The notes beneath the pieces were generated by a model that worked only from the letters and a program-made list of their open reading frames with translations, had not been told where the DNA came from and ran no database searches. A program made the translations under genes and the position numbers. Positions 47,901 through 60,106 of a DNA stretch of 64,000 bases are shown piece after piece (the first letter of the stretch is position 1; every line of letters starts with the position of its first letter). The stretch covers positions 4,051,501 to 4,115,500 of the forward strand of contig CM073331.1 of assembly GCA_037043015.1 (NCBI GenBank), read 5' to 3'. Origin of the DNA: Bryum argenteum (Eukaryota > Streptophyta > Bryopsida > Bryales > Bryaceae).

Positions 47901-49522
47901 TTGGGGTATTTAAAACCTCGCAGATACTATAGGTTTTTGTTGGTGTTTGACCTCTGAACATTGTCAACATGCAAACATTTCTCAACGGCCGTTAAAAAAA
48001 ACAACTTTTTTTGACTTAAGTTGTGAAATTTTTTGCCCTTTGACCCCTTTTTAAAAATAGAAAACCATCAAAATGTGTGATACTAGGTTTGGTGATATTA
48101 TACAAATAAATTGGTATTATGAAGAACGTGATATCAAAATGTGCAATTTTAGAGGATTAATAACTAAATATGACTTTGAAATGACATGTTTTAGAAGGCA
48201 AGCCAAAATGACACATGGAATAATTCCATTTTAACAAAATTGGTGTTATTTGCAATGTTTTTTTGAAACGTGCCATAAAACTTTGCTAAAATGAAGCAAC
48301 GCATTTGTACTTATTCTAAAAACGTTTTAGTCTCAATTCTATGAAATTTATTAGAAACTTTGCCTATTAAAATGGTGATGTTGCTTACTTTTTTGAAAAT
48401 TGCTCCCAAGGCAAATCGTGAGAAGTTGCTTAGTTCAAAAATATTATGTTGAAGAATTAGAAACCCAATTTGAGTACATTATGTAGATAGTGCTTTACGA
48501 AATTGTTCTTAAATTTGTATTTAACATTTTATACATAATTGTGAAATATGAGAATAATTAATACGACTTGACATTGGCTTTGAGATAACTTCACATCAAT
48601 TTCAAATCATCTTCAAATTATCCTATGATTTACCCAAAATTAACTTGAGGTAAACCATTTGATAAAAAAAACAATACTTATGCAATCACTAAACATTGAA
48701 AATAAGAGAAAAAATTACACAATAATTGTAATGGATTGGAAAGAATAGGAATTTATCATAGGTAATATTTATCTTTATTATAATTTGCAACTGTGTTTGA
48801 ATGAAAAAAAGTGTTTCAAATAACATGGTCTTACACACTGTGAATTTAGAAATTCCCGACCCAAAATACAAGGTGCACTTCTCCAAGGTTGAGGAACCTC
48901 ACGTCTATTCTCCATGTGCGACTTCACCCACCTATTCTCCAAGTGCTCCAAGGAAGTTGCTCTTATTAGACTTACCTATAAATCAACACTTGCAATCTTT
49001 AGGTATTTGCACGCACTACTTTGCTCCTATATGATTGTCTTGTCATAGTCTTTATTTGTAATGGAACAAAAATCCAAAACCTCTACTCAAAAGTATACTT
49101 CTCTATGGATCCACTTCATATTCTGGATAAAAATACAAAATAATATCTGACTCAAACTTCCAATCCACCTGAAAGCCTAGAACAACGCAATGTAGTCGCA
49201 TCTCTGTCCTAGATAGAAAGAATTTTCGCAACTTATAATTGTCTGCTCATCTGGAACTTCTACTGAGTAACAAGAAAACGCACTTCTCCAATAAGATCAT
49301 AGGGGTTGAGATTTCAGTAATTATTTCTTCTATAAGATAAATTTTTTTTCTTTTTGAGTATAGGTCTTACTCTTATCTTATATATATTTGAAGAAAAATA
49401 AAATCAACACTACAAGGTCAAATAAAAATCCTTACACAAATTTCTGAAACAATGATTTTGATTATCAATTTTATTAAAATTTAGTCTGGAAAAAAATTTC
49501 GCATTGAGCATGACTAAAGCTC
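47901..49522. other. AT-rich intergenic DNA, no gene
   Basis: No convincing gene. A 78-codon open frame at 48801-49034 contains a repeated YSP phrase but no other support. This is the left flank of the Ty3/gypsy insertion. Confidence 0.45.
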
Positions 49523-49527
49523 ATGAA

Positions 49528-49746
49528 TGTCAGGCATTGACTATAGAAATGCAGCTTGGAAACAAGGAAAAACATAAATCTAAACATAAATCGCTTAGTA
49601 GACGAAATGGCCAGTGAAGGACAAGCTCCTTCACTGGCCTCTTATACAGAGGAGGTGTGGCAGTTAGTGTCAGTTGCCTCTCATCTGAATCCAACTACCA
49701 CTAACTGCCCATGGTTCTACGCCTAATTCTCCGCTTAGTCCTAACA
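49528..49746 (-). repeat. 3' LTR of the Ty3/gypsy element
   Basis: 219 bp; on the element's strand it runs from TGTTAGGAC to CCTGACA. It is paired with 56199-56417 and preceded (minus strand) by an A4G11-type polypurine tract at 49747-49763. Confidence 0.97.
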
Positions 49747-52700
49747 TTACCCCCCCCCCCTTTTAGATACAGCTGGTGGGTAGAGAGGGTCCGGATGTAG
49801 TCTGTGGAAAGCCTCAACCATTAGTGGAGCGTTGCGGAGATGACCTGCGGGCTCCCAAGAATCTTGCTCAGGACCGTAGCCCTTCCATGACACCAAATAC
49901 TGCAGTCGCCGACCTCTCCCGACGACTCGGGAGTCTAGCTCTTGACGAACCTCCCACTCCGTGTCCCCTGCCGGGGTGAGGACGGGAGGAGGTGGTCGTT
50001 GCTGTCGGCCCGGAATGGTGTCGGAGCGGTAGGGTTCTAGAACAGCGACGTGGAATATGTCATGAATGCGAAGAGAGTGAGGGAGCTTTAGACGAAAAAC
50101 AAAATCAGACAATTTGGTGATGATCGGAAATGGTCCTAAAAACTTGGGACCAAGCTTCTTAGACGGGGACGTTGTCGCAATATGCTCGCTTCGGAGCAGT
50201 ACCTTGTCTCCTACACAATACTTGGGTGAATCGTGTACGTGACGATCATAGTGCCATTTGGCATGCTCTCCTGCAATCTGGATCATCGTTTTGATTTCTT
50301 CATGGACTTGGTGTAAGAGCCGGACTCTATCTTCAGCCGCTGGGACAACTGAGGTCGTAGGTTTACTGAAAGACATGGTTGGATGATAGCCGTACGTCGC
50401 ATAGAAGGGAAAAACCTGTTGCAGAGTGAATGGAATTGTTGTAAGCAAATTCTGCTACAGGAAGGAGGTCAGCCCAGTCATCCTGGCGCTTAGTGGTGAA
50501 CATGCGTAGTATTTGCTCCAAATACTGGTTCACCCGTTCTGTCTGACAATCCGACTGAGGATGAAATGCTGTTGTTGGGGCTGGTTGGATGCGGAGAAGC
50601 TCATGAAGACGCCGCATGAATTTGGAGACGAAAACTGTGCCGCGATCAGAAATCAACTCAGTAGGGATACCATGATGCTTCCAGACATGTTGTAAATACA
50701 ACTTGGCCGTACCGGCGGAGTCCATGGCTTCGGTAGAAGGAATGAAGTGAGCCAATTTTGTATTCTTGTCGACGACCACCATTATAGTGTCGTAGTCGCC
50801 GCTCTGAGGAAGCTTGACGATGAAATCCGTTGTAACACTTTTCCATGGATCACCCGCTGCCGGAATAGGCTGGAGAAGCCCGTAACGGGGGTGTCGCGTA
50901 GGCTTGGACCTTTGACAAAGGTCACGACCGTTGACGTATCGGTGTACATATCTGGTCATTGACGACCAATAGAATGTACGCGCCACTAGGTCCACCGTCT
51001 TCGCGCGACCCAGATGTCCAGCAGCTGGTGCGTCGTGGCGCGAACGGAGGATCTGTCGTCTAAATTCTTCATTTTCGGGAACCATTATCGCCCCTCCGAA
51101 AGATAACAGCCCATCGGAAAGGGTATAGTCGAGAAGTTGACGTCGTAATTGAGCCGGAGTTTCCCCGTGGCCTGTTGTCAGAAAACTTACAATGGGTCCG
51201 AGTACTGGGTCCCCTGGAGTGGCTTCTCTAATCAGCTGAAAGAGCTGATCGTCACTCCAGACCGGTTCCACCGCCTCCAACATTGCCAACCGTAACAAGG
51301 GTCTCGTATTGTTGTCCGTAGCAGTGGCGTCGAATCGCCCCAGAGCATGTCCGCACGTCCGTTGAGAGCTCCAGGACGGTGTTCGATGACAAAATTGTAC
51401 TCTGAAAGGAGTTCCGACCACCGTGCTTGGCGGCAATTCAGGACCTTTGTTGTCATGAATTGAACCAAGTTCTTGTGGTCAGAGATTACCCGAATTTGAT
51501 GAGGAGAGCCTTCGAGATATATGCGCCAATCTTGAAAAGCCAATACAATGCTTAGGAGTTCTTTGACGTAGATGTCGTAGTTCTCCTCTGCTGCGGACAT
51601 CTTTGAGCTGCGATAGGCACATGGATGTAGGAGCCCATCAGAGCGGTACTGAGATAAAATGCCACCGGTGGCTGTATCAGAGGCGTCTGTCTCCAAGATA
51701 AAAGGTTTGTCAAATTGTGGGTAGAGGAGTACAGGTGCTTCTGTGAAACGACGACGGAGCTCATTGAAAGCCGCATCAGTTGCCTGAGTCCATGCGAACG
51801 GTTGGTCCTTTCTAGTGAGTCAAGTAAGAGGGGCCGCTATCTGTGAATAGTCAACAATAAACCTCCGATAAAAGTTGGCAAATCCCAGAAATGCTTGAAC
51901 TTTACGAAGAGTCTTTGGTGTAGGCCAATCCTTGAGGGCAGCCACCTTGTCTTGGCACATCTCAAGTCCCCGGCTCGAGACCACAAGTCCCAAGAACTCC
52001 ACTGCCTCCTTGTGAAATTCGCATTTAGACAGTTTGGCGTAAAGCCCATGTTGGTGGAGGCGCTTTAGAACCTCTCGAACCACTGGTCGATGCTCTTCTA
52101 ATGTCTTGGAGAAGATTAATATGTCATCGAGGTAGATCACTACGGAAATATCGAGTAGGTCTCCAAATATGCTCTGCATATGGGCCTGAAACTGGGCTGG
52201 GGCGTTGATAAGGCCAACTGGCATTACCAGATACTCATAGAGGCCGTATCGGGTCTTGAAGGCCGTCTTATACTCATGTCTCGGGGCCATCCGAACTCAA
52301 TGGTACGCCTGGCGGATATCAAGCTTGGTGAACACCTTAGCGCCTACGAGGCGATCTGTCAGCTCAGGAATCAGGGGCAACGGGTACCGGTTTTTTATGG
52401 TAACTTTATTGAGATTCCGGTAGTCGATGCAGACATGGAGGGTTCCATCTTTCTTTTTCGCGAACACGATGGGTGCCGATACTGGTGACTGAGATGGGCG
52501 AATCCATCTTTTCCCGAGATGTTCATCGAAATACCGGCGTAATTCCTCTAGTTCTGCAGGGGACATAGGACGAAATTCCATGTTGCGAGGTTCTTGTCCG
52601 TCTTTGAACTCTATCTTCATGTCAGAAGGCCCGGGTTGAGGTAGTTCATTAGAGGCCTCCTCGCTGAACACACCCTCTAGGTCAGCATATTCGAGGGGGA

Positions 52701-54439
52701 GTGTCATGGCTGCTCGTGGTGGTGTCGTTGAGAGCTCGGAAATCTCTAATGAATAGAGTTCAATCCCTCTCGTTGCTTGCCGAAATTTTGGTAGAGACGA
52801 CAGAGTAAGTCGGATGGCGGCTACCACAGAGGGCATAGAGGTTGGTAAACAATGCTCTTTGCAGAAAACGGAAGTAAACCGAACCATCCCGGTAGACTAC
52901 CGGATGTCGGGGTCATGTTGCCATAACCAAGGGGTGCCAAGGACGCAGTCGTAGCGGCCGGTGTTGGTAATATCCGCCGTTAGAATCTCAGCATGATCCC
53001 CAATCACCAGCTGAAAAGTGGCCTCATGGGTGACTAGTTCTGTGTTGATGACCCGTCCATCGATCACACGGACCTCACAGGGTGTGGGCTTCAATGTAAC
53101 CGTGGCGTTACTAGCAGCAACAAAGGTGGAATGTATAAACACGCCAGTAGCTCCAGAGTCCACCAATAACGTAGCCGGTCGCCCATTGGCTTGTCGTGCC
53201 AATGTCAAGTGCGTATCGAGGTCGGTCGTTGCACTTAGGAAAAGAGGTTCCTCTTTCGGATGCGGCGCGTCGGTCAAAGCCTGCTTGTACGTTGCCGTCT
53301 TAGCCGTTTGCCATGAACCCGGGTACTGAGTCAGAGGCGTCAGTCCCGGGCTTCTCCTTTTCCCGAGTCGTTGACACCTTCCTCCTCAGTGGCAGAAAAT
53401 GAAAGAGGCTTTGAGGGGTTGGTGGGACACCTGGACCGTGGGTGGCCTTGTTGTCTCCACCCCCAACGTCGGCCTTGGCGTTGAAACTCTTCCCGTTCCG
53501 CCGCTGTCCTTGCCATAGCCGTCGACTCCCTAGGAACTGGCGCAAGGGCATCAAGCTCCATAGGGACAGGGCCCGTCGTGGGAGTGGAAAGTGGTGAGAA
53601 ACGTCGTCCCGGGTGGAAGGCTGGGACTGCGGGTGTAGTCGAGAACCGCCCTCCCTTAGGTCGCATGGCCCAAAGCCGCTCGTCAATCCGAGAAGCTCTC
53701 GACATCCACCCCTGGAGGGTGGTAGGTGGCTCTTCCGAAGTGGCTATCGTGTAGTGTACTTCGGTCTTCAAGCCTTGTCGGAAGTGAGTAATGAGGGCCT
53801 CCTCGCACCATCCAACTTGGACTGCTAACTCGTTGAAAGCCGCTATGTAAGGGGCCACGCCAGCGGTTTGGCGGAGAGCCATAAGTCGGTCTTGTGTGTG
53901 CCCTTTGCGATCAACTTCTCCAAACACAGCAAGCACTCCTGCTCGGAAGTCCTCGTAAGAAGCTAGGAGTGGGTGACTCCTCTTCTCGTCGAAGGCCTGC
54001 AAGAGAGGCATCGCCCATCCCTCCGCCCTTTTAGTCATATAGGATAGCGCACATGTGATCTTTTGCCTGTCCGTCCCATACGCCAGCGGGTTGTTATCGA
54101 ACTGCAACCGAAGTTGTGCAAGCCAACGGTAAACGTCGCCGCCATTTTTTCCAGCAAACTCCTTTGGTCGCGCAATTTTTGTCACTCCCCTTCCTGTCGA
54201 TCCTTCCGGGCCGGGCTGGGGAGATACCGGTGGAGGTAGCACCGGTGGCCCTTGAATCATGGTACTACGGCTCATACATTCTTGCACAATGTGGGGAATT
54301 GCTGCATGCAGCCCTTGGACCTGTTGTTGGACTGCATGCAAGGCTTGAAGTTGTTGCTGAATAAAAACAGTCAAGTCAGCCGCTCCACTCCCCGGTGGCG
54401 TCCGATCCGGGACTAAAGGTGCCTCATTAAGTTCCATGG

Positions 54440-56198
54440 CCTAGTCCTCCTTTGCTCTTTATTCCAGAACGCAGTCCTCCTATCTCGTCCTCTCCAACAG
54501 CCGCATGTGACTTAGTATTAGGAGCATTTGAGCTGTAGGTAATCTTGTCAAACTATGTGGCCGCGGAAGCGACACCCTTGTGGCTTGAGGAATGCCTCCC
54601 GGCTGAATCCAGCGTCGGGGACCTACAGTAGCGGGATCTGTGACACCCAAACTCATGGAGTCGTCAGTTGTTGCGGAGCAGCGTCTGCCTCCTTTACCAT
54701 CACGGTCACAGGGCCCGCCGTGTGTGTTGAGAGCCTGCCATTACTATGGAAATGCCATGAAACCCACCTAGCAATGCACAGAGCTGATTCAACTTCCGAC
54801 ACGCACGGGCTGGGGAAGATTTCGGGCTGACTGCCGCAGTGGCAGCCTGGCCGCTGAGACACCTAGTCACCCAGTCTAACTGGCAGCCATTAAAGCGTGT
54901 CCAAAAATTTCAGACTGACTGCCGATTTGGTCTGTTTTGTGCTGCTCCTCCAAGCTGTCTGCTTGCCAACTGCAGATCTGTTGATTTGTGCTGGCCGTTC
55001 GGCCCCCCTCCGCTCCGTTGGCACCGCTCACACCGTAGGCGCTGCTTAGTCCGCCATTCGTTGGGGCACCCTATTCGCTGCCGTAGTCGGCCGGTCCGCC
55101 GAAAACCGTTCGAGATCCACAGCTCCTTCACTGGATCTGGGACTCAAACTCCGCCCATACTGTATCAGTTCATCAGTTGCTGGAGCTCGCAGCGCGTGTC
55201 GTACCTCGCCGTATTGCCGCAATCCGTTCAGCCACTAGGTCAAGCATGGTCTCGAGGAAGTGGTCAAACGGAAAAAGAGTGTATTCGATGTCGGCGCCGA
55301 ACTTATCAGAGAAGTTGAAATCACAAGTTCGTTCTTCAGTGATCCTCTCCAGTTGTTCCACGAACATATGCAGGTCATCCAACCGGTCAGTCCCTCGAAT
55401 CATCGACCTTGCTAAGCATACATCGGAGTTGTCACCCCAGTATTTGCTCAGTTTTCCCTCGGCATCGCAGATGGTTGCACGCATCACCGCCGCTCGGAAC
55501 TCCAGCTGCAAATGGTAAGTCTTCAACCGCTTTCCTGGCATCCCACTCCTTCCTGCTTTGAGATCACCGTCCCTCGTTCACGAACGTCGGAGTTTCTGGC
55601 GACAGGAAGGACACAGTGATTCAAGTACCATACTCTAAGGCCAAAAAGATCGCAGACCACTCGCAGCCTCGTCTGGTCACAACATCTTCACTGCCACGGC
55701 CTTGGCTTCATGTCGACGGCGGTCATGATCGTTCGATCTCTTCCTGCCGGCCATGAGTTCATCTGATCAGGGAAACATCGATCACTAGACACCGGCTATC
55801 CTTGGTCACTGATCTCAGTTTTTCGATGTTCAGCAAGTCTGGTTTGAAATTCGCAGCATACCGCCTCTGCGTCCACTGTCCATGTGAAGTGCTTGTCTTC
55901 CTTTGTCTGAACAATGATTGGCAATGCAATCTCTCTGAACACTTGCTGATTAGGTGCTATGGAAATTGACGATCTCCGTGACTTCTCATGAAACGTTATT
56001 ACATGTTGGGGTTGACCACTCCATGTCCATCTAGTCTTGCCTGCACAACGATCAATCCACCATATGTGTCCTTCCGCACCATCGCTGCATCCTAGACTGC
56101 TGTAATACTGAATCACTCATCGAATGTAAACTACTATTTATGTTGGATCACTCATAGAAGCAGACTGCTACAAGAAACTCAACGAGGACTGGCCATTA
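54440..56198 (-). other. Unusually long leader of the Ty3/gypsy element
   Basis: About 1.76 kb between the 5' LTR and gag, far longer than a typical leader. On the minus strand it holds coding-like stretches: one near 55190-55520 (with KYWGDNSDVCLARSMIRGTD and TCDFNFSDKFGADIEYTLFP) and one near 55800-56110 (with WWIDRCAGKTRWTWSGQPQ). The first is preceded by an acceptor-like TTTGCAG. These are not gypsy proteins and may be captured host sequence. No identity assigned. Confidence 0.45.
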
Positions 56199-56417
56199 TG
56201 TCAGGCATTAACTATAGAAATGCAGCTTGGAAACAAGGGAGAACATAAATTTAAACCTAAATCGCTTAGTAGACGAAATGGCCAGTGAAGGACAAGCTGC
56301 TTTACTCGCCTCTTATACAGAGGAGGTGTGGCAGTTACTGTCAGTTGCCTCTCATCTGAACCCAACTACCACTAACTGCCCATGGTTCTACGCCTAATTC
56401 TTCGCTTAGTCCTAACA
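56199..56417 (-). repeat. 5' LTR of the Ty3/gypsy element
   Basis: 219 bp with the same TG...CA ends, differing from the other LTR at about 11 positions. No clear match to the initiator-Met primer-binding site follows it; another tRNA is probably used. Confidence 0.97.
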
Positions 56418-56496
56418 ATGAAGCTCTCTTCTCCTGAATAAGATAGTGAGCATAGTTACTCAACCAAGACCGTGCTCTCGTCGTGCAAAACGCAAT

Positions 56497-57237
56497 CTAC
56501 GTTGGCTGAATCATCTTCTCACGACGACGAAACTGAAGAAGCGTCGCCTGACTTTCGTCTTGAGGTATACAGGTAGGGCTGGTTACGATATCAAATGTAT
56601 GTGTAGCATCAGCATAAAACATATTTCTATTACAAAAACTCAGCCAATCTGCATCAGGAGACTCAAACCAACGCACATCAAATGGACCACCGCCATCTAG
56701 GGGAGCTCGATCGCCATGAAGGATATCGGTTGGCACCGTAAATGCCAGAACGCTAATTGCATCGCCTGTTTATCGTCGTGGATGGTTATGAAGCGGATGC
56801 TCAAACGCATGAGCTAAGTCATTGGACACATAAAACGCTTCTCGAGAGCTAAACTCATTCCTCTTTGTCGGTAGCGCAATGCCCCTCTTGCAAAACCCCT
56901 CCCATGAGGATCCACGTAAACCGTGATAAACAGTAACACCCTGAATGCTATCCTCCAACGGATCATAGTGATAAAGTGAAAGATCTAGCTCCGTCACGCG
57001 ATCAACAAACATCAATGATCGCTCTCCAAGAGTAATCCTTCTCCGATTCTGCTCCTCTCGGTTAGGACCTTTCTTTAGAGTCACGAAGGCGGGGAGTAGA
57101 ATATCCACCGTCTGAAGTCCCTCGAAAAACACACCTAATGGAACATCAGGGGCAATCGATCCACCTCGCCGTCCTCCCCGACCTCGCCACTCTAGTAGGC
57201 CTCCTCTATCACAAGATGTTCCCTCTCCACGAGACTG
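56497..57237 (-). pseudogene. ADP-ribosyltransferase-fold-like frame (DUF3990-like), broken
   Basis: A minus-strand region beginning with a short RGG-rich basic stretch (EWRGRGGRRGG) and continuing with VTVYHGLRG, a GFCKRGIALP turn and FSSREAFYVSNDLAHAFEH, the layout of DUF3990-like ADP-ribosyltransferase-fold domains, followed by strands typical of the C-terminal half. Such domains are commonest in bacteria and fungi. It looks broken in about one place and is treated as a fossil. It lies next to the Ty3/gypsy insertion on the same strand. Identification rests on motif resemblance alone. Confidence 0.4.
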
Positions 57238-57990
57238 ACGATGTGAGCCTAAATCTAGGTGACCCGGTTTTTAAGCCACAAGTTTGGCCGTGGGGATGGG
57301 TGCAAGTAAAACGACCTTCCAAGCAATGGACACCAAACTTCATACATACATGCAATTTCTAGTTTGGATTCACAAGGAGACACAACCATTCACTCAAGTC
57401 TCCATTTAATGCAAAACAAGTAGCTCAAAAGAATGAATTGAGTCCGCCTAATCCTCCCTAGGAGGTTCAAATAACCCTCATTTGACCACCCTGGGGCCTA
57501 GGGCTCAATTATGGGCACAAAATGACCAAAAGGAACACTTAAGGCCTCTAAAACACATATGGACTAAGAGGTCCAGCACACAATTTAGGGCTGAAAAGGG
57601 GTTGCAAATCACATCAAAGCACCTTCTACTCAAGCCTAAGACCCAATCAACATATGAGTGCTAAGAATCAACCAAACATGCAATTCTCCACCACTACACA
57701 ATTTTAGGGTTAATTGGAGAATTTTTGGGCGGCGTCTTCTGCGTTTCTCACACGAATTCAAATCGTGACACAAGACAATCAAACCAAAGATACACAAGCA
57801 AAAAACACACATTCATACATGAAACTATAACACAACATTACCAAAATCAAGTCGCAATCCAAACGTGTTTTGGGCAACAAATTGCCATTTTCCAAAGCAT
57901 TCATGCATCTAACCCCACTAGGGTCGTTGCACACACAATCTAGCTACTCAAGAGTGTCACAATCACATCAAAGGAGGATGAAATGGGGCT
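57238..57990. other. Intergenic DNA, no gene
   Basis: No supported gene or element. Confidence 0.45.
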
Positions 57991-58530
57991 TCCCTCAATC
58001 TGCCGCCACCAGTAAGGTCCCTTCGGTAGAACGACGATTTCTCCCTCGTCCTTGCTCCAATGGGGGCGAGCTTGGTCCCGTTAGAAAGAAAACTCGACAA
58101 TGCTTCTAGATCTCTAAGGCACGCCCCCCAATTCCTTGCCAATCGTGAGATCTCGTCCTTCAAAGCCGACCCTTCAACTCTGCTGTCACCAGTAAGGGTA
58201 CTTTGGTAGAATTGCGATTTCTCCCTCGTCATTGCTCCAATGAGGGCAAGCTTGGTCTTGTTGGAAAGAAAACTTGACAACGCTCCTAGATCTCTAAGGC
58301 ACGCCTCCCAATTCTTCGTCAATCGTGAGATCTCGTCCTTCAAAGTCGGCCCCCCAACTCTGCCGTCACCAGTAAGGGTACTTTGGTAGAATCGCGATTT
58401 CTTCCTCGTCCTTGCTCCAATGAGGGCAAGCTTGGTCTTGTTGGAAAGAAAACTTGACAACGCTCCTAGATCTCTAAGGCAAGCCTCCCAATTCTTCGTC
58501 AATCGTAAGATCTCGTCCTTCAAAGTCGGC
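57991..58530 (-). repeat. 180-bp tandem repeat, three copies, open frame
   Basis: Three units with a period of exactly 180 bp (for example AATCGTGAGATCTCGTCCTT at 58141, 58321 and, with one change, 58501). On the minus strand they form an open frame of about 229 codons (57963-58652) with the repeat LKDEISRLTKNWEACLRDLG, LSSFLSNKTKLALIG and FYQSTLTGD. Units 2 and 3 are nearly identical and unit 1 is diverged. The helical heptad-like phrase could be a real repeat protein, but no start context or neighbour supports it. Confidence 0.7.
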
Positions 58531-59046
58531 AGCCACTCCCACATTGAAAACTCCAACCCTTCTATCTTCTCCTCCAACCTACCCACACTCACACCCACAT
58601 GCAACGAATCCACACATCCTACTTGCAAGTTTATTTGTGTTAGACCACCCAACTCTCTTTTGCATAGCTACAACCTAAGAAAACTTTCACACACACACAC
58701 ACACACACACCCTCTTCCCCCACACATGGGAGAGAGAGAGACACACACACTCTCTCCAACCCTAGCCCAACGGTAGGGAGAAAACCAACTCCACTACATC
58801 CATCCAACATTTCATCCACCGGTCTTCTAACCCCTTTTCCACTTTCTAACTTTTTAGAACTAAAACCATTGAGGATTTTGATTCTAACAAGTCCGGATTA
58901 GCGAGATAGGACTCCAAGACTTTCTACTATATACCGAGGTTTGAAACTAAAAGGGTAAAACATAAGAATAAGCATTATATAACACGCGTAAATAATCAAA
59001 ACCTTGCGGGAAGGGTTTTCCCACCGAGGTGAACCATCTCAAGGGT
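58531..59046. other. No gene; (AC)n and (AG)n microsatellites
   Basis: A CA repeat near 58690-58709 and a GAGA/CACA patch near 58730-58751. Otherwise no recognised feature. Confidence 0.5.
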
Positions 59047-59553
59047 TCACAGACGACCAAATCGCTGAGGTGTAACAGCCCCCATCGGAATACCTGAACT
59101 TGGACCAATGTCACCTACTGAACTTGGACCAACGTCACCTGCTGAACTTGGATAAATATCACCTGCTGAACTTGGACCAATGTCACCTGCGCAAAGCTGA
59201 CGTACAATATGGATGACATCGTACAACACCCACAGACCAAAGATGCCATGGCCACCGCGTAGAAAGTAATGTATGCCCAGTACGGAGTCCTGAACCTCCT
59301 CGTGAACCTCCATGACCTCCGCAACCACCAAAGTAGAGAAGTATTTTGATAAAAAATTCTTCATAGCATCCCTAGAAACATCCAATGACATGCGCTCCTC
59401 ATCTGCATTCAAATCCAGCTCAATGGATTGCAATGCACCAACGCAAGTGGAAGGAGGGTAGTCGATGAGGTAAAAGTAGCTAGGAGCCACATAGTCCTTG
59501 ATACGAGAGAACGGGATCCATTCCTCCATCAACGCTCCAGATTCCCAATCCTA
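59047..59553 (-). CDS. Unidentified last exon with 8-residue repeats
   Basis: After an acceptor (GATGATTTTAG) the minus strand is open for 168 codons: DWESGALMEEWIPFSRIKDY, then VAPSYFYLIDYPPSTCVGAL, an acidic segment, a helix (RDAMKNFLSKYFSTLVVAEV), a hydrophobic region GGHGIFGLWVLYDVIHIV and four copies of an 8-residue repeat of AGDIGPSS type (a 24-bp tandem repeat, ~59093-59190). It ends TPQRFGRL. The composition is protein-like. The upstream exons should lie to the right, but that DNA is the TTG-rich duplication copy, so the gene is probably cut off. No family recognised. Confidence 0.4.
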
Positions 59554-59622
59554 AAATCATCAACACAAATCATCACGAAAAGACCACAAACATTTTTGCA
59601 TTTTGAAAATAAAACAAAACTT

Positions 59623-60106
59623 GTTGTTGTTGTTGTTGTTGTTGTTGGTCTTGTGGTTGCTTTTGCCGTCGGTCTTGTTGTTGTTGTTGTTGTTGGTCTT
59701 GTTGTTGCTGTTGTTGTTGGTCTTGTTGTTGTTGTTGTTGTTGTTGGTCTTGTTGTTGCTGTTGTTGTTGGTCTTGTTGTTGATGTTGTTGCTCTTGTTG
59801 TTGCTGTTGTTGTTGGTCTTGTTGTTGTTGTTGTTGTTGGTCTTGTTGTTGCTGTTGTTGTTGGTCTTGTTGTTGCTGTTGTTGTTGGTCTTGTTGTTGC
59901 TGTTGTTGTTGGTCTTGTTGTTGCTGTTGTTGTTGGTCTTGTTGTTGCTGTTGTTGTTGGTCTTGTTGTTGTTGTTGTTGTTGGTCTTGTTGTTGCTGTT
60001 GTTGTTGTTGTTGTTGTTGTTGGTCTTGTTGTTGCTGTTGTTGTTGGTCTTGTTGTTGCTGTTGTTGTTGGTCTTGTTGTTGGTCTTGTTGTTGCTGTTG
60101 TTGTTG
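59623..60106 (+). repeat. Interrupted TTG array with 24-bp higher-order unit
   Basis: About 480 bp of TTG with regular GTC and CTG interruptions giving a repeating 24-bp unit (two to three TTG, CTG, three TTG, GTC). It corresponds to the pure TTG array in the intron of the HeLo-repeat gene, but here joins directly to exon-2 sequence, so a deletion has removed the splice region. The long Leu/Val or Thr/Asn frames across it are artefacts. Confidence 0.9.

Larger units (their letters stand above)
49523..56422 (-). mobile_element. Ty3/gypsy chromovirus fossil
   Basis: A 6.9-kb element on the minus strand with two 219-bp LTRs and matching 5-bp target duplications ATGAA (49523-49527, 56418-56422). 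Parts in order on the minus strand: a long leader (56198 to ~54440), gag (~54440-53340), an aspartic protease region with the LLVDSGATGVF site (~53280-52900), reverse transcriptase with YLDD (~52890-51820), RNase H (~51780-51230), zinc-binding and DDE integrase (~51430-50360) and a C-terminal chromodomain (YLVSWKGYGPEQDSWEP, ~49900). A polypurine tract adjoins the 3' LTR. Pol is broken in about four places; gag looks open. The LTRs differ at about 11 of 219 sites (~5%), so the insertion is perhaps 2-4 million years old at common plant rates. Confidence 0.95.

Noticed and set aside
48801-49034. Small gene with YSP repeats
   Set aside because: Short frame, AT-rich context, no splice sites or homologue recognised.
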